The position numbers were made by a program, and so were the translations under genes. Below, piece by piece: positions 11,041 through 22,751 of a stretch of DNA of 64,000 nt. Positions within the stretch are counted from its first letter, which is position 1. Every line of letters begins with the position of its first letter. The DNA is from Aphelocoma coerulescens (taxonomy: Eukaryota > Chordata > Aves > Passeriformes > Corvidae), in NCBI RefSeq assembly GCF_041296385.1, contig NC_091023.1:4526924-4590923 (forward strand), in the 5' to 3' direction. The notes beneath the pieces were generated by a model. That model did no database searches, was not told where the DNA came from, and worked only from the letters and a program-made list of their open reading frames with translations.

Positions 11041-13502
11041 GTGTTCTGTTCCTTGGCTCTCCTTACTGTTGCAGATACGTGGGTTTTAAGGCCATGCTTT
11101 CAACCATCGTGAGCAGCACTGTGCAGTCAGGCCACATCTTGAGATCTGAGACCTAGTTTCAGATTTTTAGTACAATGTCCTTTTAACCTCCAGGATGGTT
11201 TAATGGGACACTCACTGGAGCAGATACTGATGGGAGAGAGTCTAAACTTGAGAACAGAAGCAACGAAAACCTTGGCTGGGGAAGAGGGGAAAGTTTGCAT
11301 GGTGCCTGAGTTCTGACAAGAGTTTGCTCCATATGTCAAATGGATTCAATTATCATCTTTTTAACAGAAATCTGTAGAGTTCGGTTGACTTGGGGCCGGA
11401 TGTAACTGTTGTGAAAAGGAGACTGTTCCATGCCCAGTTCAGACTGAATCTCCAGCTTCTGAACTGGAGATAAGGTTTGAAATGCTCTGCTTTCATCATG
11501 TTCAGTTCAGGTGTATCAGTACATATCTTCTCTCCAGCATAGTTTTTAAACAGCAGCCACCGTGCACTGTCACTGGATGGTGGATCAGTGGTCAAAAGCT
11601 GGCCTGAAGGCTGGCAGTTTTCTGTCAGTGACGGGGTCTGTTTCTGCTGTTAGCCATGGAGATGTTCACAGCTGTACACAATGGCTGGGGTTGTGCATTC
11701 ACTTGGAAGAGCACCACTCAGTAAAGACAAGTGCTCTCCTGGCAGGTGTGGTGACCTTTATATTTTGGGAGAGTATTTAGGGCTATCCCCTCCAGCTGGG
11801 CTTGCCTCCACAAGGAGCTCTGAGCACTGGGCTGTGTTACAGCTATGTTATATGTTCTTTGTTTTGTTCATCCTGTTTGACTGGGGGAGAGCAATGTTTT
11901 AACTCAGGGAAAATGCATTTGAGGATGTCCCTGAACAACGTTTACTGTATGGGACCTTCTGTCATGATTGGCTGTTGTGCCAGTGCCTCATTTCACTGGG
12001 ATTAGACCAGGACTAACAGTAACTCAAAAATACAGCTGCTCTTGCAGTTATTTCATTTGTCAGTTCTCTAGAACTTTACTTGCAAAGTTATTTCATCTCA
12101 AGCAAGGTCAAACTATTGCTCTTGTGCTTCTAATGGACTGTATTTCTAGTATGGTATATAATAGGTGGAATTCCCTGATTCTGATATCAAATATTGGAGG
12201 TGCCTTATAAAAATCCTGCAAAAGACTAATAAAGTCAGGTCCTAAAAGTGCAGTTTTGTCTTCATGTTTCTTAAAAATAACCAGTCCCTATTGTGTCCTA
12301 CAATATCTTCCTATTAATCAAGGACATAAACCTTTCTATATAAATATTACACAGTTACAAAGACATCCTTTTTTCAAGTTTGAACTTATATAAGGGGAAA
12401 AGAGCATGGATGAGTGAGCTTTGTATTAAGTTAGAACAGGTATTTATAGGCTTGTGATGTGAAAGATTTTTACTTCTTTGAAAACATGTGGTCCATTTGT
12501 TTGTCCTGAGATCCACATTCCTACTACCTGGAGGCTCTTAAATACACACCTGTACACTCTTTCTCTACAGTAATGGATGAGAAGAATATGTGTTGCATTA
12601 TCTTCTAATACTCTAAATGCCATGGATTATGGGGAGAGCTTCATGCTGAGCCCTCAGCCACCCTCAAGGAGGTATTCCACCAACAGATTTCTGAGTAGTA
12701 GGCTGCTAGATCAGGCTGAAATAGGAGAATTTGGTTATGTAGGGTACTGATGTGGAAGTAATTTTAACTCCCAGAGGCCAGCAACTGAGTGAGAAAGGCA
12801 TTGTGTCCTTGTGTTCCTTCTTAGTGCTACAAATGAGCAGGCAGCATGCCTTTTCCCATTGCCTCCCAGCACACTGTAAACCAGGACACACATCTCCTTT
12901 GGCTGGGGAAGCCTCCACATTCTGTGGGCAGTAACATAAGCTGTCCCCAGACTTGGTGCTATAGGTGATTCAGCTGTGTCACTGAGGCTATTCTAAAGCA
13001 GCAGACTGCTGCTGTTATGCTTGAAATTGCTTCTGCTTTCTCCACATCATGCTTTTGAATCCCCTTTCCCCATTCTGGTCATGTTTTTCCAGCAGTATTT
13101 AATCAGTGGGAGCTGCTGTCCCCTTGGCTATTATTGCATAGTGTGGTGACCAAAGCTTGCTTTGTGAGAGGTGCATTTGGAAGCAAGGGAAAAGGCAAAC
13201 CAAAACTGTGGAGTATGTTTTATTCAATGGTATTTGAAGTTGTAGTTCTCCATGGTGTGCCAACTAGCACATTTCCATAGGAATCTGAATCTACTGTGAT
13301 TTTAATGGAAGAAAACTGTATTGATTTCAAGCAACTTTCTCGGTCTCATATAGCCTCTGCCATTAGAAATTATGACATTGAGCCATATCCAGGTATGAGT
13401 CCATTCCATGTTGATTTTAAGGAATTGCTGTGTAGAACACAACTGTTCTCTGTTTCAGACAATCTAGTATCTCCAGACTGATGGATAGAATTTATTTGCA
13501 TC
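11041..13502. other. Single-copy DNA, no gene seen
   Basis: Many 60-80 codon frames occur on both strands and none has a recognisable domain. Nothing repetitive was recognised. Confidence 0.6.
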
Positions 13503-13518
13503 TTTTTTTTTTTTTTTT
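13503..13518 (+). repeat. Poly(T) tract, 16 T
   Basis: Sixteen consecutive T follow gcatc. It could be the remnant of an antisense poly(A) tail, but I see no retroposed gene on either side. Confidence 0.9.
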
Positions 13519-15577
13519 CCTACAAGTTTGTTCTTTGTCCGCCTTTGATGTTTTGCATTTGCAATGCTTGAGAGCAAATTGTGCTCAAGGAGGTATATGG
13601 CTTCCCTTGTTCTTGAAAGGATTCTTGCTTACCTGGCTGATATTGATAGGGCTCATCATAACTTCAGTGTAAACTGGATTGACTTTGATTTCTCTTCAAA
13701 TATATGCTCCTGTCTTAAAGGTTTAGGTCAGTGCATGCTACTTTTGGCATACTACGTGACTTTCTAAAGTTAATGCTTGTTCCTTATCCTTGTGCATTAG
13801 AATTCAAGGCCTTCTCAAGTCCTCCAAAGGCAAACAACTCGCTTACAAGAGCTTTCAGTGGCATCTTGGTGCTCAGGGCTGTAAACATGAGAAGCAATTC
13901 AATACCATTTGTGAATTCTGTTCTGTTCTCTTTACTGTTACATTCCCATGTGGCTGCTGTGATGGGAGTCCTGCTCTCCTTCCTGGAGTCTGCATTGCCT
14001 AAAGATGTATATTTACTAGTCCACATTTTTCATAGGCATAAAGTTTTCAATGCCTTTCCTAAGTGCTGCAATATTTACCTGAGCTAGTAACACACGTGTG
14101 GTGTCTGCCACTGTGAAAAATTGTGCATCTTCCATTGTGTAGCCTTAAATGATGAAAGTGAGAAGAGCACTCTTACCCTTTGCAAGTTTTTGAGTTCCAG
14201 CAGTTTTTCCTTGGATTTTTTTTGTTTGGCTCTGTATCAAACTGAGGACAATGTAGAAAGGCTTGAATCTCACTGTGCTGATTATAAGCTCACTTTAGCA
14301 TTCATTCAAACCTAGAGAGAATGGATATGTAGGCTCAGAACTGTTTATATAGCCATCACCTGATGCTACTAACACTTACATGAAAAGTCTAGACAGTAGA
14401 TGTAGTGGTTTTGTTATAAGGAGTGTGTAGGAATTAAAAAAGATTTTCTGGTAGCTGTGCAGATGAATCTGCTTCTGCCTAAATTAAAAAAAAAGGAAGC
14501 ACAGCGAAAGGGGGCAAGTCACCTGAACTAGATGAGCCAAAAAGAAAGAAGAATTTTAAGTCTAAGTTCAGGTTTCTCCTCACTGGCCTGCAAGGCCTCT
14601 CAGTTCTCTCAGTGGAATGAGAAAGAATAACTTACTAATTTATACTTACAAGATTTTTATTGCAAGTTAAATTATCTTTTTTTTACTCTAGAGAAGGTCA
14701 TGTGTAGCACTTGATATCATGAAAAGAGAAATCTGGGAAAGATATAGCTGTGTTAACTGTTAGTTAAATTTTAGCATTTTAAATTAGGAAAAAAACCAAG
14801 CAATTTTTCCATGTGGAGAGAGGAGATTTTGCTATTTCCACATGTGACTGTTTTATGTAATTTTGAATAACTTATTATTCCTATTCTAACACTATCCTTC
14901 TTCTTTCCCCACATTGGACACCAATACAATACAGATGGCAAAGGATAGAACACTTTCCTGGATAGAGCATTAGGCTGCTTGAAGATCTTCACAAGCTGGT
15001 GGTTTCTGAGCAGTCAACCCGAGGGTGAACTCGAACTGACTGACTGAAACCTGCCTTCATCTGCATCATCTGCTTGCTTTTTGGGTGAGGGCTTCATCTT
15101 GAAAAGCCACTTCCTATGGTGAAAAACAAGAGAGAATTATGCTTTCAAACTGTATAGAAGGCAAATATTTTGGATTCTGGCTTCTGTATTTCTGCAGAGA
15201 TTTGTGTGATCTCACTGAATGCTGAGTGCTTGTGAAGACACTGAAGATATCCTTTGCCAATACTCATAAGTAAGTATCACATTGTGTTTTACTGTGTGCT
15301 TGGTTTCTTCTTTGAAATTCCATGTTTGGGATAGGAGAGCTTATAAACTTTATTTGCTAAAAAAAAGTGTGTGCAGGCTTTAGTCATGCTGCTCGCATAT
15401 CTAGAAACAAGTCATACCTCCCCAGTTTACCCTTTTAATGAGGTCATGCCATTCTATCTAAAGAACTATTGAGGAAGAAACCTCAAAATATGTCAGAACC
15501 AAGCTGGCAACATATGTTGCATTTAGGCAATCCCGTTTTACATGCTCTGTCCTGATTTTATTTAAATAATTGTATCT
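13519..15577. other. Single-copy DNA, no gene seen
   Basis: A 118-codon plus-strand frame at 13731-14087, with an overlapping antisense frame, shows no domain or biased codon use that I can see. No repeat family was recognised. Confidence 0.6.
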
Positions 15578-15594
15578 TCTTTCTTTCTTTCTTT
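15578..15594 (+). repeat. (CTTT)n microsatellite
   Basis: About four CTTT units run into a short pyrimidine stretch ending near 15604. It is pyrimidine-only for about 28 bases. Confidence 0.85.
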
Positions 15595-17744
15595 CCCTCT
15601 CTAGAGTTCCAATAACAAAGCATTTTGCTGAATAAAATGACAAGGGAAATCTATGCTTAAATTCACAAATTAGTGTTCACTCTCCAACTGTGATCTGAAT
15701 TATTGTCTAAATAATGTGGATGAAACACCTATTTCAAGAGCTGGCAGGATTTCTCCTTTATTTTGTCAGTGTGTATTTCAGTGTTTTTAGCAGAAGATTA
15801 GTACATATAGGATCTGTCAATAGCAGTAAATTGTCTAATGATATGCTTGCCATCTCCACATGGGAGACAAAATGTTCCTTTCTCAACTGCAGATCTTAGG
15901 GGTTATGTTTCTATGATAAACAGGACATTAGTGTAATTGCCAATATTGCTTGTGCTGCTATGCCATAGAAAATGGCTGGATTTCCAATATGGTTGGGAAT
16001 TGAAATATTTAACTGAGGAAGCCAAGTGGGGCCTGCTTGCAAGAGCCAGAGATGGCAGATTAACAGCAGTCAAGTTGGTGTTTGAATCCAAAGTGTCTGA
16101 GACTGCACATCCTGGAATGCTCTTCACTTCTGAGAGCTGGTTCAAGTGCAGAAAGGATCCATTTCCTGTATGTTGTGGTTACATGCTCAATGCTGGGCAT
16201 CCAAAACCTGGATTAATTGCTTGGCAGGATTTTTTAAAGTCAGGCTTATTGACAGGAAATTACTTGGAAAAATCTCTGGGAAACTTAGGACAAACACTGA
16301 ACTGTTGGAAAAAGCAGTGTTACTGCATGTATTACTTCTGGTTAGAGAGTGGCTCCCACAGCATCAGACTTTGCACTGTGGCAACCTAAAACTGTACCTT
16401 AATATGGAAGCAGCATTCCTGGTGGTACTTGTGTGAAATGTAATCTACAGATTTTTCAGGTTTAGACAGAAATATATGACAAAAATCAAGCTTCCCACTG
16501 TTTTTCAAGGTATGTGGACAAAAACAAGGGTTGAAAATTGATGTCTCTGTTGTCTTAGTGGTTGTATAAAGGGGTTGCTCCAAGCAGTTCCTTACAAAGC
16601 AAGGAATATGAAAAGAGCTGCATGGAAACACACATGAACAACTCTGAATGTTTCCTGCTGTGCAGTGTGTGCCCCAGGGAAACCCGGGGTGCAGTGTTCC
16701 AGCAGCAACTGCCTGGTTCCTCTCTCCTGGGAAAGTAGGGAAAGCACTGGTGGTACCTTTTTGTGCTCTTGTATTTATCTGAAGTAAGGTAGGAAGACTT
16801 TTATCTGTGGATCCTCCTCAAGCTCTGTGCAGCTCACTAGTGTCCATGTAAGCCAAAGTCAAGTCCAAGAAAGGATGCCTTCCACGGTCATTAGTTACCT
16901 CAGGGTTCATTACAGTCTAACATATGGAATTTCACATTGTGAAACACAAAAAATTAGCCTCCTAATATGGAATTTAAATTACTGGTTTTTTAAAGCTCTT
17001 CTCATGCCAAGTATTTTTTCTGAGTGCAACTTGTAGCTGGTGCATAGGGGAAAAAATACGGTGATGGAGTGATCTGATTTCTTTCGCAGGAGCACCCAGG
17101 GATCAGTCTGACTTCTGTTAAACAGAGGTTTCGATTCTTTTCATCTCAGACTGCTCCACATCAGGCAATCTTTTCAACTCTCATTTGTCTGTCAGGCATA
17201 TCACTTATCTTGGAGCTAGTAGAAGCCTTTAGAGCTATGAGGGTTTTTGGGTTTGTTTTTTTCTTTTTGGTGGTATACTGCTATTTCTAACACATTGTCT
17301 CAGTCTCAATTTGGAATCATTTTCCTCCCTCTTCTGTAGGTGCTTCCTGGAGTTTAATGGTCAAATTTTTTAAGAGATATCTCATCAGTACTTGTCCCAT
17401 CTCTTCCTTAAGTGATTGCATCGGATGAGCAGAAAAGGATGGATAATTGCCTATTGGATTCCGGTTAGTGAAGGTCAAGGTAGTCTCTGCCTGGCCTACC
17501 CTCTGCTTGTCATACAACTCTGTTATTACAGGGTTTATTCAAGCCTATAATCAGCTGAATTGCACTGAGATGGAACCGTCTGCTTCACTGAGTAGTTTTT
17601 TTGTGGCAGTGTGGTCAGGCTTTGTCTACCTTTGACAGTATAGATGAAATGTCCACAGATTTTCCACTCTGGACCTATTGCATTTTTAGTTCTCTGAATT
17701 TTCATTTAAGAAGCTGGTTTAAGGAAAGAAAGAAAAAGCTGTGT
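15595..17744. other. Single-copy DNA, no gene seen
   Basis: The longest frame, 150 codons at 15937-16389 plus, was read for domains and none was found. A second plus frame overlaps its end. A length of 150 codons is within chance expectation for a window this large. No promoter, splice pair or repeat supports a gene. Confidence 0.55.
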
Positions 17745-18133
17745 AGTGCAGTTGGCATGCTGGAGGGAAGGGATGGCATCCAGAGGAACCTGGACAGGCT
17801 GCAGAGGTGGGCCTGTGCAAACCTCATGAAGTTCAGCGAGGCCAGGTGCAAGGTGCTGCACCTGGGTCAGGGCAACCCCAAGCATGTTTACAAGCTGGGT
17901 GGAGAATGGACTGAGAGCAGCCCTGAGGAGGAGGAAATGGGGGTGTTGGTGGGTGAGAAGCTGGACACGACCCAGCAGTGTGTGCCTGCAGCTCAGAAAG
18001 CCACCATGTCCTGGTCTGCATCAGGAGAAGTGTGGCCAGCAGCTCAGGGCAGTGATTCTCCCCAGCCACGGCAGGCAGCTGGAAGAAGAGGATCTTTGAG
18101 GTCCCTTCCATCCCAAGCCATTCTGTGATACAA
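17745..18133 (+). mobile_element. CR1 LINE fragment, internally deleted
   Basis: The plus frame encodes the conserved CR1 ORF2 region after the reverse-transcriptase core. It reads LEGRDGIQRNLDRLQRW, then ANLMKFSEARCKVLHLGQGNP, then ESSPEEEEMGVLVGEKLD and QQCVPAAQKA. The frame stays open to about 18000. From 18010 to 18075 it still resembles the next ORF2 segment (SGEVWPAAQGSDSP, corresponding to the SVASRSREVILP region), then jumps directly to the 3' untranslated terminus gaggtcccttccatcccaag and attctgtgatac. Several hundred bases of ORF2 and the 3' region found in complete CR1 elements are missing, so this copy is both 5'-truncated and internally deleted. It is not a host gene. Confidence 0.92.
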
Positions 18134-20779
18134 CTGTCACTTAATGAGTACATGGCTAAGGATGAGTTCTGTCCTCATTTCAATCTAACTAGCTACAGGA
18201 GTTTAGTGCAGCCTGGATGTGATAGCATTTTGTGCAGGATTTTTAAGTGTATTTACTAGCAATATTGTTCTGTCAAGATTCTATTAGTCCTGTTACAAAC
18301 ACATTATCAAGTTTGCATAATAAAATTAGTTGTGCCTGCATGGAAACTGGTATGAAATTGAACCATACTGTAGCATATCTTGAGGTCTTGGAGAATTCCA
18401 TACATTCTAGTAATGAATTTCATAAGCATTCATTCTTGAAAGTTGTGTTTAATGTCTGTCTGGCCTTGGCCAAATCAAAGGCAGACCTTAGTCTTGCCTG
18501 TTTAAGCTAAAAGATCTCTGGGGAAGAGAATATAAACCATTCTCTGCATGTGCTTTTGAGGCTGCTTGAAATTCTCTTTGATGCAAGTTTTAGCCTGGTC
18601 TCGAGGGTCTGCCTTCTGACTAGTTCAAAACCAGCTTTGCTGCTTTTTTGAGGTTTTATGATAAAGTGAGGGAAAATCTGTTAGATTTTAGGTTATAGAG
18701 TCTGTGCTAAGGAACTTAAAATTGTGGCACAAAAGCAGGGATGCTTCAGAAGTATGAGGCTGGGTGACCACAAGTCCTTTGGACCTTGGCTGTAACAGAA
18801 TATTCTAGAAAAATATCTTCTGCTACCTCATACCATGATATTTGAGAAGTACTAAAATAGGTGGATGGGGTTTTAGAATTTTGAAATAGTTTCAGTGTCA
18901 AAATGTCTGATACAATGCTCTGGGAGTTGGTGAGACCTTGGGGATGAGTTTTCATGGGACTTTCTGTGACACATCTGGTTTAGTCATACTGACTTACACA
19001 TGGGAATTATTTTCTCTTTATCCAACTTAGAAGTGCAATTCTCTTTTAAAAAGATTTATCTTGAGTCTTGGCACTCAAGAGGCTTATACAGGTTGGAACT
19101 GATCTGTGTGGAGGAAGTCCTTAGTGTTGCTCTTCCTGACCTGCTTTTGGGTGACAATTCCTGTAGCTGGAATTTTGGTTTCTGAGTCCAAGTTCAGCCC
19201 ATTGATTTCTTGAAAGTAGCTATTTTATAAGCCAGTGGCTTGTGTCATAGCCTGAAAAGAATATTTTGGAGAGGTTTTTTTAGGAAAGGTCTATTTTACA
19301 TCTGCCTTTCACCCTTCTGTCCCTGGGGCCTGCTATTTGATTTCCCAGGGGCAGTGTCTCAAGTGTATGGTATTCAATGTTTGCATTGCTTCAAGAATTT
19401 TATATTGGAAACTGTAAAGAAACACTTTGGTTGATCCACGGAGATGAGAGAAGTAAGGACAAGAACTAAAAATTATTCTATGCCTGTGTATAACATCTCT
19501 TGCTGCTTTAAGTAATCAGATGGAATAAATTAAATTATGTGGGTTTTTGTGAAAACTTAGCTGTCTTCAAATACAAAACTCCTCTTTAATTAATGTGTTC
19601 AGAGCCTTTGTCAGTGTGGAAATCCTTTGTCAATGTGGAATGAGTATTTAGTTGGTTATGAATTTATATTGAAGAAGAGAAAATGCAATGTTTTATCTGT
19701 GTGTCTGCTTCAGCTTAATTTGAGACCTCAGAGCTCTTACTTCCATTTGGAGATATTTTAATGTTGAAACTTTCTGTCATAAGAACAACTTATAAAAAGC
19801 CCCATCTGAACAATTCATACCATGTCTTCATATGTGGTATTCTCTGCAGATACAGTTGCTTTTGAGAAGGGGAGAGAGATATATTCCCTGTTTCCCAGCT
19901 GAAGGAAACAACGGTCTCTCTGGAACAAATCAGTGGTTCAAGGCTGAAATTGCTTGAAGATGATGCCTAATACTTTGTTAACATCCTCTGGTTTGGGGCT
20001 CTTATACCTAAAACCAAGAAGGTCACAATGAAAATAAACCAGGTTCCACATCTGGCTTTTCCTTCAGAAAACTTCTCTCATGGTTATGTGAGTGAGCTGC
20101 CCACCATTAACAAGTTGCTGACGTTTGTTTTTTTTTATGCTCAACCGAGTGTGAAGTGACAGTCTCTATTTTCTGCTCTCCTTTAACAAATAAGCTGCTT
20201 ACATCTGGAACTGGAGTCTGTTGCTATAGAAGATGCTTTCTGCATATTTTCCTCCACAGAAAATGGATGCTACATAAGCCAGTGGCTCTGGGCTGCTCCT
20301 TCTCATAAACAGAGTGCAGATGAAACGCACCTTTTCAGAGTCTGGGGTAAATTTTGTGCAAAATTTTCATAAATTCAGCAAAGAAAGGACCTGCCTTGTG
20401 GACTGAGACAGATTGCTGGATGCTTTGAACTCTTTGACCTCTGCCATTGTGAACTGAGAGTAGAGGAAATGGCATTGGTAACTCAGTACATTAGAGTACT
20501 GAGCCCTCCCTACATAGACATCACTTGTGTTCACTGCAAGAAAATTCACTATCTCTGCAGGGGATTCACTTATTCATGCTTGGAGAGGAGCAGAAGAGGA
20601 AGGGAGGGAGTTAAAACAGTTCAGTGTGTACAGAAATCAATGGAAAGATTCACATTAACTTCAATGGATTTTGGATTTGGAGCTTAAACTCTACTGTATG
20701 GTCTCATCAATAAAAGACCTTCTGTTTTTCTACTTAAGCAAAAGTTCTTGAAGACTGAACTGAACTTTCCCCTCAAGGT
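18134..20779. other. Single-copy DNA, no gene seen
   Basis: No gene was recognised. A 19-nt tandem microduplication (cctttgtcagtgtggaaat followed by a near copy) lies at 19605-19642. AT-rich patches occur near 19500-19700. Confidence 0.6.
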
Positions 20780-21265
20780 GCTTGCACTGTAGATTTATTA
20801 CAGCTGCATTAAAGCAGCCATTTCTGTGCTTTTAATGCATTAACAGGCTGCCAGTTGAATAAGATTGTATGTTTGGGTGGAAAAGAAATCTAGAGACGTG
20901 CTACAGATAGTGCTTGGAATGGTAATGAGAATGGCAGCTCATTAGGATTAGCAATGCAAAAAAGGTTCCAGTTAATGAACAATGAAAACATTTTGGCAGT
21001 TGCAGGGTTGATTATTGCAAGGCTGTTCATGCTGCTATAATTTAAGCATCTAACGTGACTGTCCATTATCAGCTCAGATTTTGAGAGGTTTATTATTCCA
21101 TCAAAACATTAATTCTGTGCTGAGAGTTGGCATGGAAGACAGGCAAGCGACTGAGTTGCATTATATGTGCTATTTGTATATTTGATAGAGACTGTAAATG
21201 AAGCAGGAGCCAAGTTTGTTAGGCCCAAATTAAAATGCCTGTTATCTTATTCTTATTAGAAGGGC
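20780..21265. promoter_or_regulatory. Candidate regulatory block with OTX, octamer and SOX words
   Basis: Within 40 bases the plus strand carries GGATTA at 20945-20950 (OTX/CRX/PITX core), ATGCAAA at 20954-20960 (octamer-like POU word) and AACAATG at 20978-20984 (SOX core). ATTA/TTAAT words, a TTATTACAGCTGCATTAA stretch near 20797 and CATTAATTC words surround them. The combination resembles SOX/POU-driven neural enhancers. Conservation and activity are untested, and such motifs also occur by chance. Confidence 0.33.
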
Positions 21266-22724
21266 TTGAGAGAGACTGCATGGGCAGGAGCAGATGATGC
21301 TGCTGGAAAGGGTCCCATTCAGTTCATGGGCAAGCATGACAGCTCCAGCCTGCCCCCACTGTCCCAAGGCCTGGCTATTGGAGATGAACCTTTCTGAGCA
21401 CCAGCTGTGGTAAAGTGGCTCTGACTGAATTTGCTTTTGATGTAGAACAGTAGAATTTTACTGCTACTGAAGATGGGGAAGTTTGACTTCGCTCTTCCCA
21501 TGGAAGACAAGTGCTTTGCCCCTGATATTAGGGAAAGGCCAGTTAGCACTGGGCTAACCTTCATAGGAAAGTTGCTCAGGAGAAGAGCAGGGGATAACAG
21601 GAGAGATAGGGAGAGTAACTGCTGACTTACGGTGTCTTTGCAGGGTAGTGCAAACCGAGGTTCCAGTCTGACTGAAAGGCACAGGCTTCAGGCTATTTGC
21701 TTTTCTGGGCTTCTTATTACTTTGGTTTTAATCTGATGTGAAACCAAAACCACTTCTGATTTCTCAGTCAGCTCTAGTCAAAGCTGGTTTCTCAGTGTTG
21801 GCAACTATTGTTGGAAATCCCTAACAGAGTAAAAATGACCACAAGTACCCAAAAGTAATGTTTTGTTAATAATCCAGGGATTGTTCTGTGGGACTGGAAA
21901 GATCTTGAATTTGGAGGGAAGATTTCCCTTGACTTCTATTTTCCACTCTGATTATTTAAAAAATATATTTACTTCCATCTAAATTGCACATCTTCTGTCT
22001 AATGGGGCTTCCACCCAGCAACCCCCAGTGCCTGGCTCCCCTCTGTAGCAGATGGTGTGAGTAACCTGGCCCAGTTTCACCATCAGTGAGCAGCAGAAGG
22101 TGCTGCCAGGTCGTTGGATGCTGTGGATGCCTTGTGGTGGTTACAGTTTAGCTGTAGAAAATTATGCTCCCTGGCAATTAAGTAGCACAGTTGGTATTAA
22201 GAAAATGTGAATATTATTGTCTAGAAAATGGTATAGGGCTCTAATCAGTGTGATTTTCCTATTGCTGTGAAATTATCTGTGGAAAATATCAGCTCAACCC
22301 GGTTCTTTGGTAAACTGTGTGCATTATTCCATGGGATGGTTAAGTCTGGGCAGAGGACCTGCTTTCCCTCTGGTGTGGAGGGGCTTGATTGCTACCTCAC
22401 CTGTTCTGCCATACTAATTACTATGGAGTGGGTTACTTTATAATCACATTTTGGGTTAGAGTTGGCAGCATTGTCACTAGATGTAAGACAGGTTTGATGT
22501 GGTTTGTGATGTTATGGTTTTGGACCAAGGAGATGGTCCAGCAGTGGGCTGGGTCCCTTCTCATGCTGATGTTGATGGGAATTTCGGACACTAACTTTTT
22601 GCAGGATCTTAACCACTCTTGTAAATTAACGGGCACCAAGAAAAAGGTGCAGCCAGAGCGTATTCATTAGGGTCTGTGAAAGTAACAGTTTTGCAATACA
22701 TACATCCTGAAACTCTTTTTGACT
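21266..22724. other. Single-copy DNA, no gene seen
   Basis: Frames of 81-93 codons on both strands lack domains. No repeat family was recognised. Confidence 0.6.
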
Positions 22725-22751
22725 ATTATTATTATTATTATTATTATTATT
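22725..22751 (+). repeat. (ATT)9 microsatellite
   Basis: Nine uninterrupted ATT units are followed by a degenerate ATT-like tail to about 22770. It is likely to be length-variable. Confidence 0.97.

Noticed and set aside
15937..16389. 150-codon plus frame
   Set aside because: No domain, no supporting signals, and an overlapping frame in another phase of similar quality.
17601..18128. 175-codon plus frame that could be taken as a host gene
   Set aside because: Its sequence from about residue 50 on is CR1 ORF2, so it is a retrotransposon fragment with chance upstream codons.
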